Source: JBPCRW01 sp050996405 (GTDB lineage: Bacteria; Acidobacteriota; Blastocatellia; Pyrinomonadales; Pyrinomonadaceae). From it: a DNA stretch of 13,543 nucleotides. The translations under genes were made by a program, and so were the position numbers. Positions 1 to 6,798 of this stretch are shown here, piece after piece. The notes under the pieces were generated by a model that had not been told where the DNA came from, did not search any database, and saw only the letters and a program-made list of their open reading frames with translations. The stretch is from positions 1 to 13,543 of the forward strand of contig JBPCRW010000138.1 of NCBI GenBank assembly GCA_050996405.1. Reading direction: 5' to 3'. Within the stretch, counting starts at the first letter, position 1. Each line of letters starts with the position of its first letter.

Positions 1-203
1 GGATCATCTCTGTGAAAAGCGTCCCAAAATCATTGCCGACCCTCACCCTGTTTCTTGCTTGCGACCTCCGAAAAGTATTGCAAACATTATACGCCGATTC
101 TTTTGCTTGTATCACGACCTGTTATGCGCGTCTTGTTTTCACTTCTCGTGAATTACTTTTAAAATTCTTCCGTCTTTTTTGAAATTTCCACGAAGGCGCG
201 CTT
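1..203. other. No recognisable gene
   Basis: This left-edge stretch lies downstream of the leftward TMEM175-like gene. Plus-strand frames 2 and 3 stay open for about 50 to 60 codons, but the translations are rich in Cys and Arg, match no family I recognise and have no convincing start. I saw no tRNA, terminator or repeat here. It may contain the edge of a neighbouring gene that lies outside the window. Confidence 0.4.
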
Positions 204-788
204 TCATTTAGACCGAATCATATTCGGCACAAAATAGAGCAGCGGAACGAGGAGAAAACAGATTAGGGACAGATAAACATTCACAAAAGCTAACAAAATC
301 GATAATATGAAGATTGTGACTGCCGGAATGCTATGTCTCGGTCCCATAGCTTTTGCAGATTCGTTATCCACAAAAAGTTTATTATTGCCCGCATAGCTTC
401 TAAATGCGAAAAAGGTTAATGCGGCGAGTAGTTGATTGACACCATACAAGAGGATAGGAAATTGGTCAGTCGGATGGTCGCCCAGCATAGCGGTTGGAAA
501 AGGCATAAAACATAACCATAGCAGGAATAGATTATTCAACCAGACGAGTCCGAGAGGCGCATCGCGTAAATGGCGGAAAAAATAATGATGACCTACCCAA
601 TGGATAGAAATAATTACAAAAGACAGCACGAAACTGACGAATTTCGGAATAAGCGGCAGCATTGCGGCGGCATACTGACCAAAGCTGGAATGATTCGCAA
701 TCTCCGGGACGCGCAGTTCGAGAACCAGCAAGGTCAGTATTATCGCAAAAACCCCGTCGCTGAAAGCCTCGACTCGCTCTTTCGACAT
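204..788 (-). CDS. TMEM175-family (DUF1211) integral membrane protein, putative potassium channel
   Basis: This is a predicted six-helix inner-membrane protein of 194 residues. The first helix carries the family signature: R5 followed by F9-S10-D11-G12 in EAFSDGVFAI. Hydrophobic segments lie near residues 9-27, 46-66, 80-100, 108-130, 153-170 and 172-190. Bacterial TMEM175 proteins of about 200 residues form tetrameric potassium leak channels, so ion conduction is inferred from the family. I chose the ATG at 788, which begins MSKERVEAFSDG as is usual in the family and lies 10 nt after the cupin stop. An upstream in-frame ATG at 818 would overlap the cupin gene by 20 nt and add 10 residues with no Shine-Dalgarno support. 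Co-directional with the cupin gene and probably co-transcribed with it. Confidence 0.85.
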   Translation of the reverse strand: MSKERVEAFSDGVFAIILTLLVLELRVPEIANHSSFGQYAAAMLPLIPKFVSFVLSFVIISIHWVGHHYFFRHLRDAPLGLVWLNNLFLLWLCFMPFPTAMLGDHPTDQFPILLYGVNQLLAALTFFAFRSYAGNNKLFVDNESAKAMGPRHSIPAVTIFILSILLAFVNVYLSLICFLLVPLLYFVPNMIRSK

Positions 789-798
789 TGATAATGAA

Positions 799-1203
799 TT
801 ACTCGGATTTGCCCTCATACTGTTCGTCGCTGACCTTTTCCAACCACTCTACGTTTTTACCGTTGAGAGATTCTTGGATAGCGATGTGCGTCATCGCGGT
901 AGTTGTCGTTGCTCCGTGCCAATGCTTTTCATTCGGCGGACACGAAACCACGTCGCCCGGTCGAATTTCCACTTTCGGTTTACCTTCGCTTTGCACCCAA
1001 CCGCATCCGCTTGTGACGATTAAAGTCTGACCGAGCGGATGCGTATGCCACGCGGAACGCGCGCCCGGCTCGAACGTGACGCTCGCGCCGCTTACACGCG
1101 CTGGAGCGGGTGCTTCAAACAGCGGGTCAATACGCACAGTGCCGGTAAAATAATCATCCTGTCCTTTGGCGGAAGGCTGTGTGCCATTTTTTTTGATTTC
1201 CAT
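799..1203 (-). CDS. Small cupin, close to Mn-dependent cupin hydroxynitrile lyase ((R)-mandelonitrile lyase-like)
   Basis: This is a single-domain cupin of 134 residues, the usual length for the group. Metal ligands are visible as H53, H55 and Q59 (HTHPLGQT) and H94 (EKHWHG). A40, V42 and Q110 are also present. As I recall the cupin hydroxynitrile lyase from Granulicella tundricola, these are the same residues at the same numbers, and the flanking text (TGTVRIDPLF, SVTFEPGAR, TAMTHIAIQE) is near-identical in character. Those enzymes bind Mn(II) and cleave or form cyanohydrins such as mandelonitrile in vitro; their natural role is unclear. Family-level confidence is high; the reaction is inferred. 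A Shine-Dalgarno GGAGGT lies 8 nt before the ATG. No signal peptide is seen, so the protein is probably cytoplasmic. The TMEM175-like gene follows closely. Confidence 0.85.
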   Translation of the reverse strand: MEIKKNGTQPSAKGQDDYFTGTVRIDPLFEAPAPARVSGASVTFEPGARSAWHTHPLGQTLIVTSGCGWVQSEGKPKVEIRPGDVVSCPPNEKHWHGATTTTAMTHIAIQESLNGKNVEWLEKVSDEQYEGKSE

Positions 1204-1211
1204 TTTTAAAT

Positions 1212-1217
1212 ACCTCC
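1212..1217 (-). promoter_or_regulatory. Strong Shine-Dalgarno of the cupin gene
   Basis: On the minus strand the sequence reads GGAGGT, then 8 nt, then ATG at 1203. It is the strongest ribosome binding site in the window and fixes the cupin start. Many other genes here have little or none. Confidence 0.8.
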
Positions 1218-1224
1218 AATTTAT

Positions 1225-1359
1225 TTAACGGTAATAATTTTGTTTAGTATCGGTTTGCTTTTCTTCTTCGTTGCCGATGTTAGTTTGCGCTAAAGCAAAA
1301 ATGCAAACTAAAACAAGAAAGATTATCGGCAAGAAAAGATATTTAAATTTCTTATAAAT
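1225..1359 (-). pseudogene. Signal-peptide-like reading frame without a normal start codon
   Basis: Forty-four codons end in TAA at 1225-1227, just before the cupin Shine-Dalgarno. The translation begins with basic residues (IYKKFKYLF), has a hydrophobic stretch (LPIIFLVLVCIFALA), then AQT and a polar tail ending KQNYYR. This is a textbook Sec signal peptide with an A-L-A cleavage site before Q25. No in-frame ATG or GTG exists; the choices are ATT at 1359 or TTG at 1332, neither with a ribosome binding site, and an in-frame TGA lies just upstream. It is either the remnant of an exported protein that has lost its start and body, or a very small exported peptide using a rare start. The mature part would be only about 20 residues. 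Confidence 0.35.
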
Positions 1360-1397
1360 CTCAAATGTTCATTTTACCGCGAAGCACATAACAGTCA

Positions 1398-1532
1398 TTA
1401 TTCCGAAACAAACCTATTGCCGTAAAGTGGCTCGCCGGACATTTTTCCGGGCATTGCGTTTCCGTCGAAAACGACTTCGCCGTTAACGATGACTTTACGA
1501 ATAGAAACATTTGAAATTGCCGTCGAGAAAAA
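1398..1532 (-). pseudogene. Amidohydrolase-like C-terminal fragment directly after pyrC
   Basis: Immediately beyond the pyrC TAA, in the same frame, 44 codons stay open to a TAA at 1398-1400. The core reads IRKVIVNGEVVFDGNAMPGK, then ends GEPLYGNRFVSE. The pattern V-x-V-N-G-E-V-V-x-D-G is typical of the last beta strands of amidohydrolase-superfamily enzymes, and pyrC itself ends in a similar ATIVGGKIVYRR. PyrC is full length at its own stop, so this is probably the tail of a second, deleted amidohydrolase gene rather than a readthrough extension. There is no start codon or ribosome binding site. The family call rests on one short motif. Confidence 0.45.
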
Positions 1533-2816
1533 TTATCTTCGATAGACGATTTTTCCGCCAACGATGGTTGCCGTCGCCGCACCTGTAAAATTCCAACTGT
1601 CAAACGGCGAATTTTTCGATTTAGATTTCGATTCGGAATTTTTATAAGTCCATTCGAGATTCGGGTCAATAATTGTAATGTCGGCAATTGAACCAACACG
1701 CAGAGTTCCGCGATTTTCGAGTTTGAAAATCTTTGCGGGATTGGTCGAGCAAAGCGCAATCAAACGCGCTAAATTAATAATTCCTTTGTGGGCAAGTTCA
1801 TTAAAAGCCAGACCGATTGCGGTTTCGAGTCCGGTAATTCCCATCGGGGCGCGGTCATATTCCAGAGCCTTTTCGTCCGCGTGATGCGGCGCGTGGTCGG
1901 TGGCAATCGCGTCAATCGTGCCGTCTTTGATGGCTTCTAAAATTGCCGCGAGATGTTCCTCCGAACGAAGCGGCGGCGACATTTTTGTATTCGTATCGTA
2001 GCCTTCAACCGCCGAATCGGTCAAAGTAAAATGATGCGGCGCGACTTCGCAGGTGACATTTATTCCTTCATTTTTCGCGCGTCTGACAATTTCAATCGCG
2101 CCTTTTGTCGAGATGTGAGCGATGTGAATGCGCGCGCCGGTTTCCTTTGCCAGAAAACAATCGCGCGCCGCGTCAATTTCTTCGGCGAGTGCGGGCATCC
2201 CTTTTAATCCCAACAAAAGCGAAATTTTCCCTTCGTGCATCACGCCGCCCGACGAAAGCGACTTGTCTTCGCAATGGTCAACCACCGGCAAATCAAAATC
2301 CTTCGCGTATTCCATCGCGCGGCGCATCATTCCGGCGTTCGGCACGGGTCGTCCGTCGTCCGAAACCGCAACTGCGCCCGCCGCTTTCATCTCGCCCATT
2401 TCGGCTAATTCGCATCCGTTAGATTCTTTCGTAATCGCCCCGACAGGGAAAACATTGGCGAGTCCGGCTTTTCGAGCCTGTTCAATCATATAGCGCGTAA
2501 TCGCCGCGTTGTCGTTGACCGGCTGCGTATTCGGCATTGGACAAATGGATGTAAAACCGCCCGCGACCGCCGCCGCGCAGCCCGACGCGATTGTTTCCTT
2601 GTGTTCCTGTCCGGGTTCTCTTAAATGCACGTGCAAATCAATAAAACCGGGCGCGACAATCAAACCCGTCGCGTCAAAAATTTCCGCATCTTCCGGCGCG
2701 GCTTCATTTTGATTTAACCACGCGGCAACTCGTCCGTCTTCGATTAACAGGTTTTTTCCGCTGTTTTGATTTTCCGACGGGTCAATCAAATGACCACCTG
2801 CGATTAAGAGTTTCAT
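1533..2816 (-). CDS. pyrC: Dihydroorotase (class I type, zinc amidohydrolase)
   Basis: The enzyme interconverts N-carbamoyl-L-aspartate and dihydroorotate, step three of de novo pyrimidine synthesis, in the cytosol. Its 427 residues are a normal length. The first metal motif is H62-x-H64 in GFIDLHVHLREPGQEHKE; the bridging Asp is in the VSDDGRP stretch (D153/D154); further ligands are H181 (VVDHCED), H234 (IHIAHIST) and the catalytic D307 (ATDHAPHH). The arrangement is that of the Bacillus/Aquifex-like class that can pair with aspartate carbamoyltransferase. The ATG lies 6 nt after the pyrB stop, so the two are surely co-transcribed and may be translationally coupled. A short polar insert at residues 394-403 (SESKSKSKNS) is encoded by near-repeats of ATCGAA/ATCTAA and looks like a local in-frame expansion in a surface loop. 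Confidence 0.95.
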   Translation of the reverse strand: MKLLIAGGHLIDPSENQNSGKNLLIEDGRVAAWLNQNEAAPEDAEIFDATGLIVAPGFIDLHVHLREPGQEHKETIASGCAAAVAGGFTSICPMPNTQPVNDNAAITRYMIEQARKAGLANVFPVGAITKESNGCELAEMGEMKAAGAVAVSDDGRPVPNAGMMRRAMEYAKDFDLPVVDHCEDKSLSSGGVMHEGKISLLLGLKGMPALAEEIDAARDCFLAKETGARIHIAHISTKGAIEIVRRAKNEGINVTCEVAPHHFTLTDSAVEGYDTNTKMSPPLRSEEHLAAILEAIKDGTIDAIATDHAPHHADEKALEYDRAPMGITGLETAIGLAFNELAHKGIINLARLIALCSTNPAKIFKLENRGTLRVGSIADITIIDPNLEWTYKNSESKSKSKNSPFDSWNFTGAATATIVGGKIVYRR

Positions 2817-2822
2817 AGAAAA

Positions 2823-3770
2823 TTATGCAGTTATTGGATTGCCTCCGGTTGCTAAATATAAAACCGCCATTCGCACGGCAACACCGTATTTTACCTGGTC
2901 TAAAATCAAACTTCGGGAACTGTCGGCAACGTCCGAAGCGATTTCGATGCCGCGATTCATCGGACCCGGATGCAGAACAATCGCGTCAGATTTGGCGAGA
3001 TTTAATCTTTCATTCGTTAAGCCGTAATGAATCGAATACTCGCGCAAAGTCGGGAAATATGCCGAATCCTGTCGCTCTTTTTGAATCCGCAGAATCATCA
3101 CAACGTCCGCGCCTTCGATGGCTTCTTCGATATTTTTTGAAACGAACAAATTATTTTCGACAAGATGCGCGAAGTCGTTCGGAACTAAAGTTTTCGGTCC
3201 TGCGACTCGAACTTTTGCGCCGAGTTTTGTCAGTAAATGGATGTTTGAACGCGCCACGCGACTGTGCAGAATGTCGCCGACAATCGCCACTTCCAAGCCG
3301 TCAATTTTCCCTTTGTGTTCGCGGATGGTCATCGCGTCGAGCAAGGCTTGCGTCGGGTGTTCGTTCGCGCCGTCGCCCGCGTTGACGATTGCGGCTTTGG
3401 AAACTTTGGCAAGTTGATGCGGAACGCCCGCGCTCGAATGGCGAACGACGATGCAGTCGGGCGACATCGCGTCCAGATTCATCGCCGTGTCAACTAAAGT
3501 TTCGCCTTTTGTTACTGACGACGACGAGACCGAAATATTGACGGCATCAGCGGAAAGTCGTTTGGCGGCGAGTTCAAAACTGGTGCGCGTTCTGGTCGAA
3601 TTTTCAAAAAAAAGATTGATAACAGTTTTCCCGCGCAAGGTCGGAACTTTTTTTATTTCGCGCTGGTTTATCTCGCGGAAATTTTCGGCGGTATTCAAAA
3701 TTCCGACAATTTCTTCGGCGGAAAGATTGCGGATTCCTAATAAATCTCGGCGACGAAACGGTTTGTTCAT
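2823..3770 (-). CDS. pyrB: Aspartate carbamoyltransferase catalytic subunit
   Basis: The enzyme joins carbamoyl phosphate and L-aspartate to give carbamoyl aspartate, the committed pyrimidine step. The protein is 315 residues from the chosen ATG. Carbamoyl-phosphate binding residues are seen in FFENSTRTRTSFE (55-66), K88 in VTKGE, and H138 in NAGDGANEHPTQALLD; the aspartate side has LHPGPMNRG near the C-terminus. I chose the ATG at 3770 because AGG sits 7 nt upstream and the protein then begins MNKPFRRRDLLG. A TTG at 3782 in the same frame would lie within the U-tract of the preceding terminator hairpin and is unlikely. No regulatory subunit gene (pyrI) is present here. Likely regulation is by the hairpin between pyrR and pyrB. 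Confidence 0.95.
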   Translation of the reverse strand: MNKPFRRRDLLGIRNLSAEEIVGILNTAENFREINQREIKKVPTLRGKTVINLFFENSTRTRTSFELAAKRLSADAVNISVSSSSVTKGETLVDTAMNLDAMSPDCIVVRHSSAGVPHQLAKVSKAAIVNAGDGANEHPTQALLDAMTIREHKGKIDGLEVAIVGDILHSRVARSNIHLLTKLGAKVRVAGPKTLVPNDFAHLVENNLFVSKNIEEAIEGADVVMILRIQKERQDSAYFPTLREYSIHYGLTNERLNLAKSDAIVLHPGPMNRGIEIASDVADSSRSLILDQVKYGVAVRMAVLYLATGGNPITA

Positions 3771-3780
3771 AGCGACCTGC

Positions 3781-3808
3781 AAAAAAGCAAGGCATTTAAC
3801 CTTGCTTT
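3781..3808 (-). terminator. Intrinsic terminator / attenuator between pyrR and pyrB
   Basis: On the minus strand AAAGCAAGG, a 7-nt loop TTAAATG and CCTTGCTTT form a perfect 9-bp stem. The descending arm runs into six T residues. It begins 6 nt after the pyrR stop and the T-run ends 10 nt before the pyrB ATG, with the pyrB ribosome binding site directly after it. This is the layout of a transcription attenuator within a pyr operon. I found neither an obvious competing antiterminator nor the conserved PyrR-binding loop known from Bacillus, so PyrR control is inferred. The loop also holds an out-of-frame ATG. Confidence 0.75.
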
Positions 3809-3814
3809 GAAAAA

Positions 3815-4384
3815 TTATTCAGACGGTTTTTCATAAATCCAGACGGCTTCCGCGTCGTCATATTCCTTAAGCATTACTTTGATAATTTCGCTCTTTTTAG
3901 TCGGCACGATTCTGCCGATATAATCTGCTTGAATCGGCAACTCGCGGTGTTCTTTGCCGCGGTCAATCAAAACGGCAAGCTGAACTTTGCTCGGTCTGCC
4001 GAAATCCATTAACTGGTCGAGCGCGGCTCTGATAGTTCTGCCCGTGTAAAGCACGTCATCCACGAGAATAATTTTTTTGTCTTCGATGTCCGAGTCGAGT
4101 TCGGTTCGGTTGACAATCGGATTCGCGCCGACGGTCGATAAATCGTCGCGGTAGAGCGTGATGTCGATAATTCCGTAGAGCGGTTTTTCGCCTTCGAGTT
4201 CCGCAATTTTTTCAACCAATCTTTCCGCCAGCGGAACGCCGCGCCGCCGAATCCCGACGATATACAAATCTTTCGCCCCGTGATTTTCCTCGACGATTTC
4301 CGAAGCCAGACGCGATGTCGCGCGCTTCATTCGCGCCGCGTCCATAATTTTCGTTTTTTCAACCAACCCGTATTTATCCGCCAT
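3815..4384 (-). CDS. pyrR: Bifunctional pyr operon regulator / uracil phosphoribosyltransferase
   Basis: PyrR binds UMP and, in Bacillus and relatives, binds pyr mRNA to promote attenuation; many members also convert uracil and PRPP to UMP. The PRPP loop is clear at residues 107-119 (LVDDVLYTGRTIR). Other family features are KRATSRLASEI (20-30), GIRRRGVPLAERL (44-56) and DITLYRDDLST (74-84). Length from the ATG at 4384 is 189 residues, close to the usual 180. A TTG at 4426 would add 14 residues unlike the family, so ATG is preferred although neither start has a Shine-Dalgarno sequence. It is the first gene of the leftward pyrR-pyrB-pyrC operon and supports control of the hairpin just downstream. 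Confidence 0.93.
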   Translation of the reverse strand: MADKYGLVEKTKIMDAARMKRATSRLASEIVEENHGAKDLYIVGIRRRGVPLAERLVEKIAELEGEKPLYGIIDITLYRDDLSTVGANPIVNRTELDSDIEDKKIILVDDVLYTGRTIRAALDQLMDFGRPSKVQLAVLIDRGKEHRELPIQADYIGRIVPTKKSEIIKVMLKEYDDAEAVWIYEKPSE

Positions 4385-4499
4385 AACTATTGGGCAAATC
4401 GTAACATTGCAAGGTTCAAAGTTCAAAGTTTTAACTTATAAAGTTTCGGATTTCATCCTTTTCGATTAAAATATATTCGGTTGGCGAGAGAAGAAAATT
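4385..4499. promoter_or_regulatory. Divergent spacer between pyrR and the Uma2 gene
   Basis: This 115-nt spacer must hold promoters for both directions. On the plus strand an AT-rich TAAAAT near 4466-4471 could be a -10, and on the minus strand TATAAG near 4435-4440 could serve, but neither has a good -35 element. A heptamer GTTCAAA occurs twice in tandem near 4414-4427, a simpler case of the period-7 repeats found further right. No operator could be assigned. Confidence 0.3.
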
Positions 4500-5081
4500 A
4501 TGGCACTTGCAAAAACACATCCGGTATTTTCGGTGGAAAATTATCTGGATTTCGAGCGCGTCCAATTAGACAGACACGAATTTCTGGACGGAAGCGTCTA
4601 TGCGATGGCTGGCGAAAGTCCGAATCACAGCACGATTTGTTTTAACTTAAATACGATTATCGGTTTGCAGCTTCGCAGAACGCGCTGTCGCGGATTTTCG
4701 CCGAATATAAAAATTGCGACCAACGAAAAAGGTCTATTTTCGTATCCCGACTTGGCGGTTATCTGCGGTCAGCCGACGTTTTATGACAACACGAAAGATG
4801 TCATTACGAACCCGACCGCGATTGTCGAAGTTCTCTCGCCTTCGACCGAAAATTACGACCGCGGAGAAAAGTTTTTGCGCTACACCAATCAAATCGAAAC
4901 TTTGCAGACCTACATTTTAATTTCGCAGGACAAACCTTTAATCGAAATTTTTTCCAGACAGGAAAACGGCGGTTGGGAAAGCGAAATAATCGAAGGAATG
5001 GAATCGGTTTTGAAAATCGATTCGATTGAATGCGAAGTCGTTTTAAGCGAACTCTACGATTTGGTTGAATTTCCCGCCTAA
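4500..5081 (+). CDS. Uma2-family endonuclease-like protein (PD-(D/E)xK fold)
   Basis: This is a 193-residue protein of the Uma2 (DUF820) family, which has a restriction-endonuclease-like fold and is often present in many copies with unknown biological role. Visible features are the N-terminal HEFLDGSVYAMAGESPNHS (26-44), PD84 in SYPDLAVICG, E110 in IVEVLSPST and K124 in DRGEKFLRY, which together give the D-E-K catalytic set. The ATG is preceded by a purine-rich GAGAGAAG. Its TAA is followed directly by the pyrD ATG with no gap, so the two are probably translated from one message. A nuclease-like gene tied to pyrD is likely a mobile or cargo insertion rather than a pyrimidine function, but that is inference. 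Confidence 0.88.
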   Translation: MALAKTHPVFSVENYLDFERVQLDRHEFLDGSVYAMAGESPNHSTICFNLNTIIGLQLRRTRCRGFSPNIKIATNEKGLFSYPDLAVICGQPTFYDNTKDVITNPTAIVEVLSPSTENYDRGEKFLRYTNQIETLQTYILISQDKPLIEIFSRQENGGWESEIIEGMESVLKIDSIECEVVLSELYDLVEFPA

Positions 5082-6149
5082 ATGTCTCTTTACGAAAAAA
5101 TAATCCGTCCGATTCTTTTCAAAATACCGTCCGAAACAGCGCACGAATGCGGCATCGAAACGTTAAAAATCGGACTTTCGACGAAACTCGCTCAAAATTT
5201 CGCAGCCAAGCGTTTTGCCTGCGAATCGTTTGGAGAACTCGAAAGATTCGGCTTGAAATTTAAAAATCCAATTGGCGTTGCCGCCGGATTTGATAAAAAC
5301 GGAGTGGCGGTTAATCAGCTTGCCGCGCTCGGTTTCGGTTTTGTCGAAGTCGGAACGGTGACTTTTAATCCGCAAAAGGGAAACGAAAAGCCGCGATTAT
5401 TTCGCCTTCCGGAAGATGAAGCGTTGATAAACCGGCTTGGTTTTAATAACGAAGGCGCGCCGAAAATTATCGAAAGATTGAAAAAAATAAATCCGAATTG
5501 CGTTCTCGGCGTGAATATCGGAAAAAATAAAGACGTGCCGAATGAAGCGGCGATTGAAAATTATTTGAAAAGTTTTGATTTGGCTTCGACGGTTGCCGAT
5601 TACATCGCGGTCAATGTTTCCAGCCCGAACACGCCTAATTTGCGCGAGCTGCAAAGAACGAAAAATCTGGAAGAACTTTTATCTGCGTTACAAAATCGAA
5701 ATCGACAGCTTTCGGCAAAACCTCTGCTCGTAAAAATCGCGCCCGATTTATCCGCAATTGAAATTGCAGCGATTGTCGAGATTGCTCTGAAATTAAATCT
5801 CGCGGGAATAATTGCGACGAATACGACTGTTAAACGCGAAAATCTGAAAACGAAAATTAACGAAAGCGGCGGTTTGAGCGGAAAGCCTTTGCAGAAAAAA
5901 TCAAACGAGATAATTGCGAAAATCTACAAATATTCAAACGGAAAACTGCCGGTAATCGGTGTCGGCGGAATTTTCGACGCGAAAGATGCCTATGAAAAAA
6001 TCGCTTCGGGCGCGTCTCTCGCGCAGGCTTACACGGGTTTTATTTATCAGGGAATTTCGTTTGCGCGTGATGTGAATTTCGGTTTGAAAAAATTTTTGAA
6101 AGAGAAAGGTTTTGCTAATTTGGACGAAGCAATCGGCAGTCAAGTTTGA
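5082..6149 (+). CDS. pyrD: Dihydroorotate dehydrogenase, class 2 (quinone-dependent)
   Basis: This FMN enzyme oxidises dihydroorotate to orotate with quinone as acceptor and is membrane-associated. The 355 residues include the N-terminal helical extension typical of class 2 (about 1-55). Motifs follow in order: GVAAGFDKNG (65-74, K72), EVGTVT (89-94), NRLGFNNEG (117-125), GVNIGKNK (143-150), and NVSSPNTPNLREL (178-190) with catalytic S181. Later come VKIAPDLS (217-224), ATNTT (245-249) and the FMN-phosphate region GVGGIFDAKDAYEKIASGAS. Class 1 enzymes use Cys at the catalytic Ser position, so the class is well supported. The ATG follows the Uma2 stop directly without a Shine-Dalgarno sequence, pointing to translational coupling. 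A promoter for the next operon overlaps the stop codon. Confidence 0.95.
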   Translation: MSLYEKIIRPILFKIPSETAHECGIETLKIGLSTKLAQNFAAKRFACESFGELERFGLKFKNPIGVAAGFDKNGVAVNQLAALGFGFVEVGTVTFNPQKGNEKPRLFRLPEDEALINRLGFNNEGAPKIIERLKKINPNCVLGVNIGKNKDVPNEAAIENYLKSFDLASTVADYIAVNVSSPNTPNLRELQRTKNLEELLSALQNRNRQLSAKPLLVKIAPDLSAIEIAAIVEIALKLNLAGIIATNTTVKRENLKTKINESGGLSGKPLQKKSNEIIAKIYKYSNGKLPVIGVGGIFDAKDAYEKIASGASLAQAYTGFIYQGISFARDVNFGLKKFLKEKGFANLDEAIGSQV

Positions 6150-6173
6150 CACTAAAGTTTCAGAAGTTATAAT
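6146..6173 (+). promoter_or_regulatory. Near-consensus sigma-70 promoter overlapping the pyrD stop
   Basis: TTGACA (6146-6151), 16 nt, then TATAAT (6168-6173) matches both hexamers exactly with near-ideal spacing. The last two bases of the preceding codon-end and the TGA stop of pyrD form part of the -35. Transcription would start near 6180, about 45 nt before the DUF177 ATG, and serve the whole yceD-rpmF-fab operon. Confidence 0.75.
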
Positions 6174-6223
6174 AAATTCTTTGCGTTTCGCGCTGTTTGA
6201 AGGAAAAGTTTAATCTGTCGGCA

Positions 6224-6736
6224 ATGATTGTTGATTTAACCAGTCTGGAAAATTCCGTTTTGGAATTTAATTTCGCGCTTTCGCCCGAATCAATTGATTT
6301 GGAAGTTGAAGGCGCGGCGTTGAAAAACGCGGTCAAAGTTAAAGGAAAATTGACGAAAGGAATCGCGCAGATTGATGTCGCGGGCGAGATTTCCGCCGAC
6401 GCGATGATTGAATGCGCGCGCTGTTTGCAGCCGATTGAACGGAAATTAGAAATTCCTTTCAAAGCGGAATTTGTTTCCGCAGAAAATTATACGGTGGCGA
6501 AAGAGGCGAAACTGCGCGGAAATGATTTGGACGTTTCGGTTTTTGAAGACAATAAAATTGATTTAACCGAACTCGTCCGCGAGCAGATTTTACTTAATCT
6601 TTCCGAACAGATTTTCTGCCGCGAAGATTGTCGGGGTTTGTGCGATAAATGCGGCGCGAACCGAAATCTGGTAGATTGTAATTGTATTAAAAAAGAAGTT
6701 GACCCGCGATGGGCGGCTCTGAAGAATTTGAAATAG
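6224..6736 (+). CDS. yceD: DUF177 / YceD family protein
   Basis: This small cytoplasmic protein of 170 residues belongs to the family always found just before rpmF; it is linked to 23S rRNA / large-subunit maturation in bacteria and plants, though its exact action is not settled. Cysteine pairs are C64-x2-C67 (ECARCLQPIE) and, near the C-terminus, C132, C136, C140, C143, C152 and C154 (CREDCRGLCDKCG...DCNC). This pattern suggests metal binding. The terminal DPRWAALKNLK is the family hallmark. I chose the ATG at 6224 (MIVDLTSL); a TTG at 6197 would add nine residues. The only purine-rich site (AAGGAAAAG) lies about 17 nt upstream of the ATG, so start selection is not certain. Confidence 0.88.
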   Translation: MIVDLTSLENSVLEFNFALSPESIDLEVEGAALKNAVKVKGKLTKGIAQIDVAGEISADAMIECARCLQPIERKLEIPFKAEFVSAENYTVAKEAKLRGNDLDVSVFEDNKIDLTELVREQILLNLSEQIFCREDCRGLCDKCGANRNLVDCNCIKKEVDPRWAALKNLK

Positions 6737-6743
6737 TCACTGG

Positions 6744-6798
6744 TAATAAGTAATAGGTAATAAGTTTTTGCCGATTACTTATTACCTATTACTTATTA
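6744..6798 (+). repeat. Period-7 tandem repeat forming a perfect 21-bp hairpin (yceD-rpmF spacer)
   Basis: Three heptamers TAATAAG, TAATAGG, TAATAAG (6744-6764) are followed after a 13-nt loop by their exact reverse complement (6778-6798). All 21 positions pair, including the variant middle unit. The structure fills almost the whole spacer between two co-transcribed genes. It could be an RNA processing or stability element or a self-copying repeat. It lacks the GC-rich stem of a terminator. Confidence 0.9.

Noticed and set aside
82..110. A TATAAT on the minus strand near position 90 as a promoter.
   Set aside because: There is no acceptable -35 element and no gene begins downstream on that strand within the window.
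3604..3795. A 63-codon minus-strand frame starting in the terminator loop as a possible pyr leader peptide.
   Set aside because: It runs far into pyrB out of frame, is basic and low in complexity, and has no ribosome binding site. It looks like a shadow of pyrB.
6744..6798. The 21-bp hairpin was considered as an intrinsic terminator.
   Set aside because: The stem is almost entirely A/T and lacks a following U-run, and it lies between yceD and rpmF, which are normally co-transcribed.
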